NCBI GenBank assembly: GCA_030539595.1
Contig: JAUNXW010000016.1
Coordinates: forward strand, 1-16,631
DNA: 16,631 nt
DNA from: Methanocorpusculum sp.
GTDB taxonomy: Archaea; Halobacteriota; Methanomicrobia; Methanomicrobiales; Methanocorpusculaceae
Reading direction: 5' to 3'
Positions 1 through 7,101 of this stretch are shown one piece after another. The stretch's first letter is position 1; each line of letters opens with the position of its first letter. Under the pieces are notes generated by a model. The model was not told the DNA's origin and searched no databases. It saw nothing but the letters and a program-made list of their open reading frames with translations. Position numbers and translations under genes: made by a program.

Positions 1-2
1 TC

Positions 3-365
3 GACGATGCATATCCGTTCTGGCTCACAACAGGCGCAACCATCTGGCACTGGCCGTCTGGCTCAATGACACGCAGATGCAAGCAGCTTGATGCTGACTG
101 CCCCGAAGCATGGCTTGAGATGAACGTCAAAGACGCGGCAAAACTCGGCGTCAAAGACGGAGAAAAAATCTGCCTCTACTCACGCCGCGGCGAAGTTCAG
201 GTCAGAACACGTGTATTCGAAGACATCAAGGAAGGCGTTCTGTTCATGCCGTTCCACTTCACAGAAGCTCGTGCAAATCTTGTGACCAACACAGCATACG
301 ACCCTGTTTCCAGAACACCGGAGTACAAGGCATGTGCTGTTAACGTTAAGAAACCGGAGGCCTAA
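3..365 (+). CDS. fdhA: Formate dehydrogenase alpha subunit, C-terminal fragment (5' end outside window)
   Basis: The reading frame is open from the first base of the window, so this is the 3' part of a longer gene. About 120 residues are visible. They match the molybdopterin-dinucleotide-binding domain that ends FdhA-type oxidoreductases: a WLTTGATIWHWPSGSMTRR stretch near the window edge, then a beta-barrel segment with GVKDGEKICLYSRRGEV and VLFMPFHFTEARANLVT, and a final DPVSRTPEYKACAVNV. The subunit carries the molybdenum or tungsten pterin site that oxidises formate to CO2. Its stop lies one base before the fdhB start, so the two genes are cotranscribed and probably translationally coupled. 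The active-site Cys or selenocysteine and the iron-sulfur ligands are upstream and cannot be checked. Family assignment is firm because of the fdhB neighbour. Confidence 0.93.
   Translation, partial: DDAYPFWLTTGATIWHWPSGSMTRRCKQLDADCPEAWLEMNVKDAAKLGVKDGEKICLYSRRGEVQVRTRVFEDIKEGVLFMPFHFTEARANLVTNTAYDPVSRTPEYKACAVNVKKPEA
356..360 (+). promoter_or_regulatory. Ribosome binding site that fixes the fdhB start
   Basis: GGAGG lies six bases before the ATG at 367, inside the last codons of fdhA. It supports ATG 367 over the upstream in-frame GTG at 334, which would overlap fdhA by 32 bases and add 11 residues with no family resemblance. Confidence 0.8.
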
Positions 366-366
366 C

Positions 367-1650
367 ATGTCTGCAAAAGGCGATAAATTCTATGCGTGGG
401 CAAATGCGTCCAAGTGCAGTGTAAAAGGCGAATGCGGCGGAGCAGTTACCGCTCTGCTGAAATACGCACTTGAAAACAAGATTGTGGATGCAGTCCTTAC
501 TGTTAAGAAAGGCGTTGATATCTACGATGCTATTCCGACATTAATCACAGACCCGGCAGACCTTCAGAAATCCGCTGGTTCACTCCACTGCGGAACGCTG
601 CTTCTCCCGAAGCTCATCCAGAAATATATGGACGGAGCAAAGGATATGAAACTCGCAGTTACCGTAAAGGGCTGTGACGCAAAAGCAATGTATGAACTTG
701 CCAAACGCGGCAAAGTCAACCTTGACAATATCTTAATGATTGGTCTCAACTGCGGCGGTTCTGTATCTCCGCAGATGGCACGCAGGATGATTACCGATAA
801 ATACGGAATCAACCCGGACGATGTCGTTAAAGAGGAAATCGACAAGGGACAGTTCATCGTTATGCTCAAGGACGGAACGCACAAGGGAATCAAGATTGAT
901 GAACTTGAGGAAGTAGGACTGGGACGCAGACCGAACTGTCAGCGCTGTGAAACCAAGATTCCGCGTCAGGCAGATATTGCATGTGGTAACTGGGGAGTAA
1001 TCGGAGATAAAGCCGGCAAGGCAACATTCGTTGAAATCTGCTCGGAGAAGGGAGCAAAACTCTTTGACGGCGCGGCAAAAGCAGGAATCATTGAATCCTC
1101 CGCACCCGACGCAAAGGGTCTTGAGATTCGCGACAAAGTCGAGAAGGTCATGATCAACATGGGCAAGAAGGCTCAGGCAAAGCAGTTTGCGGAACTCGGA
1201 TACGGTTCAAAGCGCCTTGAGTTTATGCAGGCAGAGTCTTCCCGCTGCATTAAATGTTACACCTGTGTCGAGCAGTGTCCCGTAACCTGCTGCGACAATA
1301 TCAAAGCAGACTTGGCAGATCTTGTTACCCCGGGACGTATTCCGCCGAACTTTATGTTCCACATGATTCGCTACTCCTACGTAGGTCCGTCATGTATCAA
1401 CTGCGGTCAGTGTCAGGAACTCTGTCCGATGGATATCCCAAACGCACTCTTTATGCACGCCATGCAGAAAGATATTCAGGAACTCTTCGGCTACGGAGAC
1501 CCTGGATGCGACCTTACACTGCCGCCGCTTGCGTCATCTGATGAGAAGAGAGGCGCAGGTTTTGTCTTCTTCAAGATGCCTGCATCTACTGCAGAATATA
1601 AAGATGAGAAGTCGGGATACTATAAGGTTAATGTAAAACCGACAGAGTAA
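367..1650 (+). CDS. fdhB: F420-dependent formate dehydrogenase beta subunit
   Basis: FdhB (427 aa) takes electrons from the FdhA pterin site and reduces coenzyme F420 at an FAD site. In hydrogenotrophic methanogens it can also feed the heterodisulfide reductase complex. The N-terminal two thirds is an FrhB/FdhB-type domain with a conserved cysteine segment (GRRPNCQRCETKIPRQADIACGNWG, about residues 190-215). The C-terminal part has two ferredoxin-like [4Fe-4S] motifs: C294-x2-C297-x2-C300-x3-C304-P and C343-x2-C346-x2-C349-x3-C353-P. The length is normal for the family. ATG 367 is preceded by GGAGG and sits directly behind the fdhA stop. Paralogues such as FrhB or a sulfite-reductase fusion are unlikely because of the fdhA partner and the following fdhC. 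Confidence 0.95.
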   Translation: MSAKGDKFYAWANASKCSVKGECGGAVTALLKYALENKIVDAVLTVKKGVDIYDAIPTLITDPADLQKSAGSLHCGTLLLPKLIQKYMDGAKDMKLAVTVKGCDAKAMYELAKRGKVNLDNILMIGLNCGGSVSPQMARRMITDKYGINPDDVVKEEIDKGQFIVMLKDGTHKGIKIDELEEVGLGRRPNCQRCETKIPRQADIACGNWGVIGDKAGKATFVEICSEKGAKLFDGAAKAGIIESSAPDAKGLEIRDKVEKVMINMGKKAQAKQFAELGYGSKRLEFMQAESSRCIKCYTCVEQCPVTCCDNIKADLADLVTPGRIPPNFMFHMIRYSYVGPSCINCGQCQELCPMDIPNALFMHAMQKDIQELFGYGDPGCDLTLPPLASSDEKRGAGFVFFKMPASTAEYKDEKSGYYKVNVKPTE

Positions 1651-1651
1651 G

Positions 1652-1688
1652 TTCACCGCCTGCGGTGAATCTGCCTCATCATTTTTTT
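1652..1688 (+). terminator. Probable transcription end of fdhAB
   Basis: Two bases after the fdhB stop an inverted repeat TTCACCGC-CT-GCGGTGAA (1652-1669) is followed by a T-rich stretch with seven Ts at 1682-1688. Archaeal termination depends mainly on the T-tract; the hairpin may protect the 3' end. It separates fdhAB from fdhC. Confidence 0.6.
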
Positions 1689-1802
1689 CAACAGCAGATA
1701 TTCTAACTATTTTTTTATCTTCGAATTAATCATACTTATTTAATATTCGGCAGTTTCCCATATTATTATATATAATATTTGTCGATATGGCATATCGCAT
1801 TG

Positions 1803-1812
1803 TTTAAATATA
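1803..1812 (+). promoter_or_regulatory. Candidate TATA box for fdhC
   Basis: TTTAAATATA fits an archaeal TATA element. It would place the transcript start near 1836-1840 and give a leader of about 50 bases before ATG 1891. The leader holds a direct repeat CTGTGAG (1861-1867 and 1874-1880), the second copy overlapping the GAGGTG ribosome site at 1878-1883. Other AT-rich stretches near 1739-1780 could serve instead. Confidence 0.45.
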
Positions 1813-1890
1813 TTCCCGTCATAAATAACCATAACACATCTTGGGCTCATGGGGTTTGACCTGTGAGATTAAGCTGTGAGGTGTTTATTT

Positions 1891-2748
1891 ATGGTCACAT
1901 TCAGTCCAGCGCAGGTATGCGTTAAAATTGGAGGAGCGGGCAAAACAAAATGCACACTTCCGCCAGTAAACATGCTTTTACGTGCATTCTTAGCAGGTGC
2001 ATATATCGCAATGGGTGCAGCTGTCGCAACAGTCGGTTCAACAGGAGTTGCTGACTTCCTCGGAGCAGGTATTGCTCAGGTTGTTCTCGGTTCTTTGTTC
2101 CCAATCGGTTTAATTCTCGTTGTTCTCGGAGGAGCAGAGCTTTTCACCGGCGACGCAATGTTTGCACCTATGGCAGTTATGCAGGGTCAGACATCATTCG
2201 GTAAACTTCTTTACCTGTGGATTCTCGTATACATCGGTAACTTAATCGGTTCAATCGTAATGGCATTACTTGTATCATACGGTCCGTACACATCATGGAG
2301 CGCAGCAGGAGCAGCAACTGTTACAGCATTCGGTATGCGTGCAATCGCCATTGGAACAGCAAAAGTTTCCTACAACGGTGCAATGGGATTACTCTCATGC
2401 TTCTTCAAGGGAATTCTTTGTAACTGGCTCGTCTGCCTTGCACTGTTCCTCGGACTTGCAGCAGATGAAGTTATCTCAAAGATTGTAGCAATCTGGTTCC
2501 CGATTATGGTGTTCGTTGCATCAGGATACGAACACTGTGTTGCAAACATGTACTTTATCCCGGCAGCAATCATCACGAACGGATTTACCGGTAACGAGAT
2601 TGCAAACCTTAACTGGGGAGGTATGTTCTTAAACAACATTATCTGGTCAACCCTTGGAAACATCGTCGGTGCAGTCGTCTTTGTCGCAGGTATTTACTTC
2701 ATCTGCTTCAGATCCGATATTAAGAAGGCACTCAGCGAAGCAAAATAA
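1891..2748 (+). CDS. fdhC: Formate channel/transporter of the FNT family
   Basis: FdhC (285 aa) is a membrane protein of the formate/nitrite transporter family, pentameric channels that move formate across the cytoplasmic membrane. Family marks are LPPVNMLLRAFLAGAYIAMGA near the N terminus, the GGAELFTGDAM loop, GILCNWLVCLALF, and SGYEHCVANMYFIP, which contains the central histidine (H215) of FNT channels. Six hydrophobic segments are visible. I chose ATG 1891 over the in-frame GTG at 1876 because GAGGTG (1878-1883) is well placed as its ribosome site and family members start near MVTFSPA. It follows fdhAB, but a terminator-like hairpin and a 240-base gap with its own TATA element suggest separate transcription. 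Nitrite transport is possible for the family but unlikely beside fdhAB. Confidence 0.94.
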   Translation: MVTFSPAQVCVKIGGAGKTKCTLPPVNMLLRAFLAGAYIAMGAAVATVGSTGVADFLGAGIAQVVLGSLFPIGLILVVLGGAELFTGDAMFAPMAVMQGQTSFGKLLYLWILVYIGNLIGSIVMALLVSYGPYTSWSAAGAATVTAFGMRAIAIGTAKVSYNGAMGLLSCFFKGILCNWLVCLALFLGLAADEVISKIVAIWFPIMVFVASGYEHCVANMYFIPAAIITNGFTGNEIANLNWGGMFLNNIIWSTLGNIVGAVVFVAGIYFICFRSDIKKALSEAK

Positions 2749-2788
2749 ATTACAGACAATAGTCTGTAATCCACCTCTTTTATTTTTA
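2749..2788 (+). terminator. Terminator after fdhC
   Basis: A perfect 9-bp inverted repeat ATTACAGAC-AATA-GTCTGTAAT (2749-2770) starts directly after the fdhC stop and is followed by a pyrimidine-rich tract ending TTTTATTTTT (2779-2788). Confidence 0.7.
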
Positions 2789-2800
2789 ATAGGACTTATG

Positions 2801-2827
2801 CAGTGTTAACGAAATGTGTACACACTG
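2801..2827. repeat. Short inverted repeat between fdhC and the DUF5714-like gene
   Basis: CAGTGT (2801-2806) and ACACTG (2822-2827) form six-base arms around a 15-base loop in the convergent gap. A run of eight As at 2845-2852 reads as a T-tract on the minus strand and may end the DUF5714-like transcript. Confidence 0.35.
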
Positions 2828-2883
2828 CCGAAGAAACTTAGTCTAAAAAAATTAGTGAAGCACTGATAAACTGCACCGCGTGG

Positions 2884-3627
2884 TTATTTAACTCTCTGAA
2901 GTTTATCCAGTTTTATACCGTTATATACGCTGCACTTCTCTTTGTTACATCTCGGATTCCCTTCAGAGAAACGGCATTTTATTTCAGACGGCAGTTCCAA
3001 TTCAATCCAGTAATAATTATTCAGATATTTAGCGGTCACGGCAGTGCAAATCAAAGCGTTTCTGATACAGCAGTCTCTGCTTCCGTTCCAGTTCGGATTC
3101 ATCAGCTTGGTCATACACAATCCCGAAATATCGTTGGCAATTTTATTTATTTCGTAAATCGCCTTATTTTCAACATTCGCTGCCTGAAATGCACCGCCGA
3201 TTGATGAAGGGATTCCGCAGACATTTCCGAGTCTGCACTGTGAGGTCTGAATGGTCATTACTCTATTGTATATTTTTTCCAGAGTTCCTTCAAAATCGTT
3301 GACTTTACCGCCTGCATTTTTATATGCGGTATAAATCGAAATCGGCGAGAGGAGATAATGTTTACATCCGATAAGCGAGAGTTTGGTTGTTGCCATTACC
3401 TCGACTGCGATGGATACAGGGTTTTTGGATTTTGTGTGCATACATATTCTCTTGATATCGTCAAGCACACCTTCATATCGACAGTCATTGCACATGTGAT
3501 GACCGTTTGGGCATACAAAATTGGTTATGATGTCTTTCCCGCAGATATCACATTCAGTCTGAACGGGAACATAATCCTGAATCATTGTTTCACCGCAATT
3601 GCGGCATTCGGCTATTGAAAAATTCAT
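2884..3627 (-). CDS. DUF5714-like cysteine-rich protein with N-terminal zinc-ribbon
   Basis: A 247-aa soluble protein of unknown function. Residues 8-49 hold paired cysteines and histidines: C8-x2-C11, C26-x2-C29, C39, H43, H44, C46-x2-C49. This is a likely two-zinc ribbon or treble-clef module. The remainder is mixed alpha/beta with more conserved-looking cysteines (for example GCKHYLLSP, CGIPSSIGGA, GSRDCCIRNALICTAV) and a C-terminal CRFSEGNPRCNKEKCSVYN cluster. The layout resembles DUF5714 proteins common in methanogens, sometimes attached to SAM-dependent methyltransferases; this copy has no methyltransferase part. I chose ATG 3627 over the TTG at 3660: the 11 extra residues are not cysteine-domain-like, and a TATA-like element at 3662-3672 would place the transcript start downstream of the TTG. 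The DUF name is from memory of the pattern. Confidence 0.7.
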   Translation of the reverse strand: MNFSIAECRNCGETMIQDYVPVQTECDICGKDIITNFVCPNGHHMCNDCRYEGVLDDIKRICMHTKSKNPVSIAVEVMATTKLSLIGCKHYLLSPISIYTAYKNAGGKVNDFEGTLEKIYNRVMTIQTSQCRLGNVCGIPSSIGGAFQAANVENKAIYEINKIANDISGLCMTKLMNPNWNGSRDCCIRNALICTAVTAKYLNNYYWIELELPSEIKCRFSEGNPRCNKEKCSVYNGIKLDKLQRVK

Positions 3628-3661
3628 GTGTCTCTGAATAAATAGATGTGTTTTAATCAAG

Positions 3662-3672
3662 ATAAATATATC
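3662..3672 (-). promoter_or_regulatory. Candidate TATA box for the DUF5714-like gene
   Basis: On the minus strand this reads AGATATATTTATC, about 35-45 bases upstream of ATG 3627, implying a leader of roughly 10-20 bases. Confidence 0.4.
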
Positions 3673-3792
3673 TGTTAATATCTATCTGCACGGAAATCAG
3701 GAAACTGAGATTGTCCAATAGTATAATTCGATATTTTAATTGATTTAAGATTGTGATTTGTTTGTACTGCATCGAAAATATTTAGTGTATCT

Positions 3793-3829
3793 TTAAGACC
3801 TTCGCGACAACATTATTTAGTGGTCTTAA
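3793..3829. repeat. Inverted repeat TTAAGACC / GGTCTTAA in the gap 3628-3904
   Basis: Eight-base arms (3793-3800, 3822-3829) flank a 21-base loop. The gap between the DUF5714-like gene and the HxlR gene is otherwise AT-rich and shows no open frame worth calling. It also carries one GAGATTGTCCAA motif at 3707-3718. The hairpin might be a processed 3' end of the HxlR transcript, but no T-tract is attached. Confidence 0.35.
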
Positions 3830-3904
3830 CAGCTGATGAAATCATCCGCATCCACAATTCATTTACTCACACTGAGCAATCCATAAATAAGAATCTCGCT
3901 CAAT

Positions 3905-4264
3905 CTACAATTTACAATTCTTGCACTCCTGTTTACCGCAGGGAAGATTATCCACCTTCCACTTAAGCGCCCAATATTTAATATCGCGGATAACCGAAAT
4001 CAGTTCAACTCCCGCTTCCGTTAAAGTGTATTCAGACCTTACCGGAACTGCCGTTGTAATAATTTTTCTTGTAATTATTCCCTCTCTCTCAAGTTCATGA
4101 AGCCGCTCGGACAAAACTTTCGGAGTTATTCCGCGAATATGAACTCTAAGCCCGGAAAAACTTCGCGTATAATTTTCCCCCTTGTAAAGCTCCAGAATAA
4201 TTAACAACGTCCATTTTTTAGCCAGATAACCGACCGTCATATTAACTGTGCAGTGTTCGTCCAT
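3905..4264 (-). CDS. HxlR-family winged-helix regulator with extra cysteines
   Basis: A 119-aa HxlR/DUF24 regulator. Visible signatures are the N-terminal conserved Cys (MDEHCTV, C5), GYLAKKWTLLIILEL, FSGLRVHIRGITPKVLSERLHELE (recognition helix region), and a wing ending VRSEYTLTEAG. Family members bind DNA as dimers, and several sense thiol-reactive or redox stress through the N-terminal Cys. This one adds a C-terminal C109-x4-C114-x2-C117, a possible metal or Fe-S ligand set together with C5 (inference). I chose ATG 4264 because the upstream extension to 4375 crosses the promoter region, overlaps hcp and encodes a hydrophobic sequence unlike the family. It is divergent from hcp across 83 bases, so control of hcp and itself is the natural guess. 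Confidence 0.88.
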   Translation of the reverse strand: MDEHCTVNMTVGYLAKKWTLLIILELYKGENYTRSFSGLRVHIRGITPKVLSERLHELEREGIITRKIITTAVPVRSEYTLTEAGVELISVIRDIKYWALKWKVDNLPCGKQECKNCKL

Positions 4265-4288
4265 TAAGTATAGTATTGGAAACTCTAT

Positions 4289-4334
4289 TTTATATATTTG
4301 TATCGATAATATAGTTAGTATATAAAAGATACTA
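4289..4334. promoter_or_regulatory. Shared HxlR/hcp promoter region with inverted repeat
   Basis: The 83-base divergent gap holds a TATA-like TTTATATATTT (4289-4299) usable in both directions, a TATCGATA palindrome (4301-4308), and the inverted repeat TAGTAT-N7-ATACTA (4316-4334). A second TATA-like TATATAAAA lies at 4319-4327 inside that repeat. GGTGA at 4337-4341 is the hcp ribosome site, so the upstream TATA with a start near 4320 is more likely. The repeat would then overlap the hcp transcript start, as expected for a repressor operator. HxlR-family operators recalled from bacteria (YodB-type, TACT-N7-AGTA) have similar TACT/AGTA half-sites. Confidence 0.5.
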
Positions 4335-4347
4335 AAGGTGACAAAAA

Positions 4348-5925
4348 ATGTACTGTAATCAATGTCAGGAAGCAAAATCTCCCGCCTGCACCCTTGGTGG
4401 AAACTGCGGAAAAAGCAAACTCACAGCAGTATATCAGGACGCTGTTCTTTATGCTCTCTCAGGTCTTGCCTACAGAAGCGAGGCTGCCGGAAAAGTTCTC
4501 GAACCGTGCGTTGCAGACGCTTTGTTTGCCACGCTCACAAACGTCTGTTTCGACAACGCAAGATTTGCCGAATACCTCAACTGCGTAATCTCGAACAGAG
4601 ACAAACTCCCAAAAGCAGCAGGTGAACCCGCAGAGTGTTCATGGACTCCAAACTCCCTTGAAGACATCGAAAACGACAAAAAAACCTCATTGGATGCCAT
4701 TCCAAATGAAGACGTCCGCTCGCTTTACTCCCTGCTCTTATTCGGGCTGAAAGGACTTGCAGCTTACTACACTCACGCACTTGTTCTCGGCAAAAAAGAT
4801 GAAACTATTCTACCCTTCATGACCAAAGCACTTGCTTCGAGATTCAAGAATCTCTCAGCCGATGAAAGAACCGCACTTGTTCTTGAATGCGGAAAAGAAG
4901 GAGTAGCAGTGCTTGCACTTCTTGATTCGGCAAACCAGACATACGGTATTCCAGAAATCACAAAAGTGAACACCAAAGTCGGAACAAAACCGGGAATTTT
5001 AGTCACTGGTCACGACCTGAAAGACCTCAAGGAACTTCTCGAAGCAACCAAAAATTCAGGAGTGGACATCTACACCCATGGAGAAATGCTTCCGGCTCAC
5101 GGTTATCCCGAACTAAAGAAATATCCGCATCTCAAAGGCAACTACGGAACTTCATGGGCAAACCAGAGGGCAGAAATGCCAAAATTCAACGGACCTATTC
5201 TGTTTACAACAAACTGCCTTGTTCCGCCCGCACCTGAATACAAAGACCGCGTGTTCACAACCGGAGTTGTAGGTTTTCCGGGCTGTCACCACATAGACAG
5301 CAGTCCAAATGGCAAAGACTTCTCCCTGCTGATAGATACAGCCCGCAGATGTGCTCCGCCGACCGATTTAAACACATCCGATGTAATCACAGGATGCGCT
5401 CACGATGCTGTTCTCTCTCTTGCGGACAAAGTCATTGAGCTTGTCAAATCAGGAAAAATAAGACGCTTCGTTGTAATGGCAGGCTGTGACGGACGCGACA
5501 AAGCACGCGAATACTACACGGAGTTTGCAAAAGCGCTCCCAAAAGATACAGTAATCCTTACAGCAGGCTGTGCAAAGTACCGCTATAACAGACTTGACCT
5601 CGGCGATATTGAAGGAATCCCAAGAGTTCTTGACGCCGGTCAGTGTAATGACTCTTATAGTCTCGTGGTAATAGCTCTCGCTCTTGCCGACGCGTTCAAA
5701 TGCGATGTGAATGAGCTGCCGATTTCATACAACATCGCGTGGTATGAGCAGAAAGCCGTCTTAGTCCTCCTCTCACTTCTCCACCTCGGAGTAAAAAATA
5801 TTATGTTAGGTCCGTCGCTTCCTAAATTTGTTTCTCCAAGCGTGCTGAATGTCCTCGTAAACAATTTCGGGCTTCAGCTGTCAACAAATGTTGAAGATGA
5901 CTTAAAGAAGCTTCACTGCGTGTGA
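4348..5925 (+). CDS. hcp: Hybrid cluster protein (hydroxylamine reductase / NO-stress protein)
   Basis: Hcp (525 aa) carries a cubane cluster and the unusual hybrid 4Fe-2O-2S cluster. Members reduce hydroxylamine in vitro and are linked to nitric oxide and peroxide defence. The N-terminal C3-x2-C6-x7-C14-x5-C20 is the class I spacing. Aligning spacings with the remembered Desulfovibrio ligands (H244, E268, C312, C406, C434, C459, E494) gives a complete set here: H222 (TGHDLKD), E246 (THGEML), C290 (TTNCL), C380 (MAGCDG), C408 (TAGCAK), C433 (GQCNDS) and E467 (WYEQKA), with K469 next to it. GGTGA six bases ahead of ATG 4348 fixes the start. Its last 24 bases overlap the convergent flavoprotein gene. 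The divergent HxlR regulator and neighbouring redox flavoproteins fit a stress role. Confidence 0.95.
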   Translation: MYCNQCQEAKSPACTLGGNCGKSKLTAVYQDAVLYALSGLAYRSEAAGKVLEPCVADALFATLTNVCFDNARFAEYLNCVISNRDKLPKAAGEPAECSWTPNSLEDIENDKKTSLDAIPNEDVRSLYSLLLFGLKGLAAYYTHALVLGKKDETILPFMTKALASRFKNLSADERTALVLECGKEGVAVLALLDSANQTYGIPEITKVNTKVGTKPGILVTGHDLKDLKELLEATKNSGVDIYTHGEMLPAHGYPELKKYPHLKGNYGTSWANQRAEMPKFNGPILFTTNCLVPPAPEYKDRVFTTGVVGFPGCHHIDSSPNGKDFSLLIDTARRCAPPTDLNTSDVITGCAHDAVLSLADKVIELVKSGKIRRFVVMAGCDGRDKAREYYTEFAKALPKDTVILTAGCAKYRYNRLDLGDIEGIPRVLDAGQCNDSYSLVVIALALADAFKCDVNELPISYNIAWYEQKAVLVLLSLLHLGVKNIMLGPSLPKFVSPSVLNVLVNNFGLQLSTNVEDDLKKLHCV

Positions 5926-6498
5926 AGCAATCTCAAATCCTCTTTTTTCCGCTTCGGCAGTGCTTTCTGGATAATTCTTTACCCCGCCGCGTAAATCCAT
6001 ACCCGCAAACAGAACGTTTTCCGTGTATGAAAATCCTGAATCGTTGAAAAACGCCTTGACTGTGGGAAACGCCGCGTCAAAAACCGTTGCCAAATCCTGA
6101 CCGGAAGTCGAAAGAAAAACTCCCGTGTGTGAAGTCAGATGTTTTTCGTCGAAGACAAGTGTCTTGGTTTTGAATTTCTGCGCCCACAAAAACTGACCGC
6201 GGTCAATGAATGCCTTCATTTCAGCGCTGACTGTCATGGAATAAATAGGTGAGGCGAGAACAAGTATGTCAGATGTTAAAATCTCTTCGAAGAGCGGCGT
6301 CAGGTCATCTTTAAGAACGCACACGCCTTTTTTGTGGCAGGCGTTGCACCCGCGGCAGTTTTTGAACTCAATATCAGAGAGCCTGATTTTTTTGGTATCT
6401 GCGCCTGATTTTTTGCAGCCCGCTAAAAATGCGTCAAGGACAGTTTCTGTGTTTCCGTTTTTCTTAGGGCTTCCGTTTATTGCGATTACTTTTGTCAT
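5902..6498 (-). CDS. Iron-sulfur flavoprotein (Isf-like NAD(P)H-dependent FMN reductase fold), copy B
   Basis: A 198-aa flavodoxin-fold protein. The FMN phosphate loop is INGSPKKNGNT (residues 7-17). A compact cysteine motif C48-x2-C51-x2-C54-x5-C60 matches the [4Fe-4S] motif of archaeal iron-sulfur flavoproteins such as Methanosarcina Isf. LASPIYSMTVSAEMKAFIDRG supplies the second FMN-binding loop. Isf-type proteins pass electrons from ferredoxin to oxygen, peroxide or other acceptors; the real substrate here is not known. ATG 6498 overlaps the stop of the upstream paralogue as ATGA, indicating translational coupling. The 3' end overlaps the convergent hcp by 24 bases, which could produce antisense pairing of the two transcripts. 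Confidence 0.88.
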   Translation of the reverse strand: MTKVIAINGSPKKNGNTETVLDAFLAGCKKSGADTKKIRLSDIEFKNCRGCNACHKKGVCVLKDDLTPLFEEILTSDILVLASPIYSMTVSAEMKAFIDRGQFLWAQKFKTKTLVFDEKHLTSHTGVFLSTSGQDLATVFDAAFPTVKAFFNDSGFSYTENVLFAGMDLRGGVKNYPESTAEAEKRGFEIASHAVKLL

Positions 6499-7079
6499 AA
6501 TGCCTCAATTTTTTGAATCAGTTCATCCGCTGAGATTTTAGCGAGGCTTTTTGCTTCCTCGCTTTTTTTGAAATCGTTTCTGTCGTCCAGACCTTTGAGC
6601 AGAAGAAGGACAGTGTTTTTATTTGAAATTCCTGAGACGTCGAATAAAAATCTCGCGACGGGAACGGTGTGGTCAAATATGTTATCTCTTGTTTGTCCCG
6701 CTGTGGAGATAAACAGACCGGCTTTACCTCTGCCTTTGGAAAATGTTTTTAGCAGATATTTTCTGCTCCAGAAAACCTGACATCTGTCTATGAGAGCTTT
6801 GCCCTGCGCACATACAGACATTGAGTAAACGGGCGAGGCAAAAATTAAGACGTCACAGTTTTCTATTTTTTCTATAAGAGGGATGAAGTCATCTTTTTGA
6901 ATACAGTCTCCCGTTTTCTCGCAGAAACCGCATCCTTTGCACACATTGACTTTTATGCCGTTGAGGATGATTTTTTCAACGGCGTAATTTTGCGGCAGTC
7001 TTTCCAGAATAAAATCAAGTGCAGACTCGGAGTTTCCGTGACGGCGCGGGGAAGATGTTATTGCGAGAACAGAAACCAT
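6495..7079 (-). CDS. Iron-sulfur flavoprotein (Isf-like), copy A
   Basis: A 194-aa paralogue of the gene immediately downstream, with the same layout: FMN loop ITSSPRRHGNS (7-17), cysteine motif C47-x2-C50-x2-C53-x5-C59, and FASPVYSMSVCAQGKALIDRC. The two proteins are clearly related but divergent, so the duplication is not recent. It is first in a two-gene operon. An AT-rich element on the minus strand at 7102-7110 (AATTTATATT) lies about 25-30 bases upstream of ATG 7079, and no Shine-Dalgarno is visible, so the message may be leaderless. A redox or stress role beside hcp is inferred from context. Confidence 0.87.
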   Translation of the reverse strand: MVSVLAITSSPRRHGNSESALDFILERLPQNYAVEKIILNGIKVNVCKGCGFCEKTGDCIQKDDFIPLIEKIENCDVLIFASPVYSMSVCAQGKALIDRCQVFWSRKYLLKTFSKGRGKAGLFISTAGQTRDNIFDHTVPVARFLFDVSGISNKNTVLLLLKGLDDRNDFKKSEEAKSLAKISADELIQKIEAL

Positions 7080-7101
7080 AATTTATTGTTGAGGTCTGTA
7101 A

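Noticed and set aside
3628..3660. Upstream TTG start for the DUF5714-like gene
   Set aside because: TTG is a rare start, no ribosome site precedes it, and the predicted transcript start lies downstream of it.
4301..4308. TATCGATA as a longer operator
   Set aside because: The symmetry does not extend past eight bases; flanking pairs mismatch on both sides.
4265..4375. Upstream extension of the HxlR gene to 4375
   Set aside because: It would overlap hcp, cross the shared promoter and add a hydrophobic sequence unlike the family; ATG 4264 gives the canonical start.
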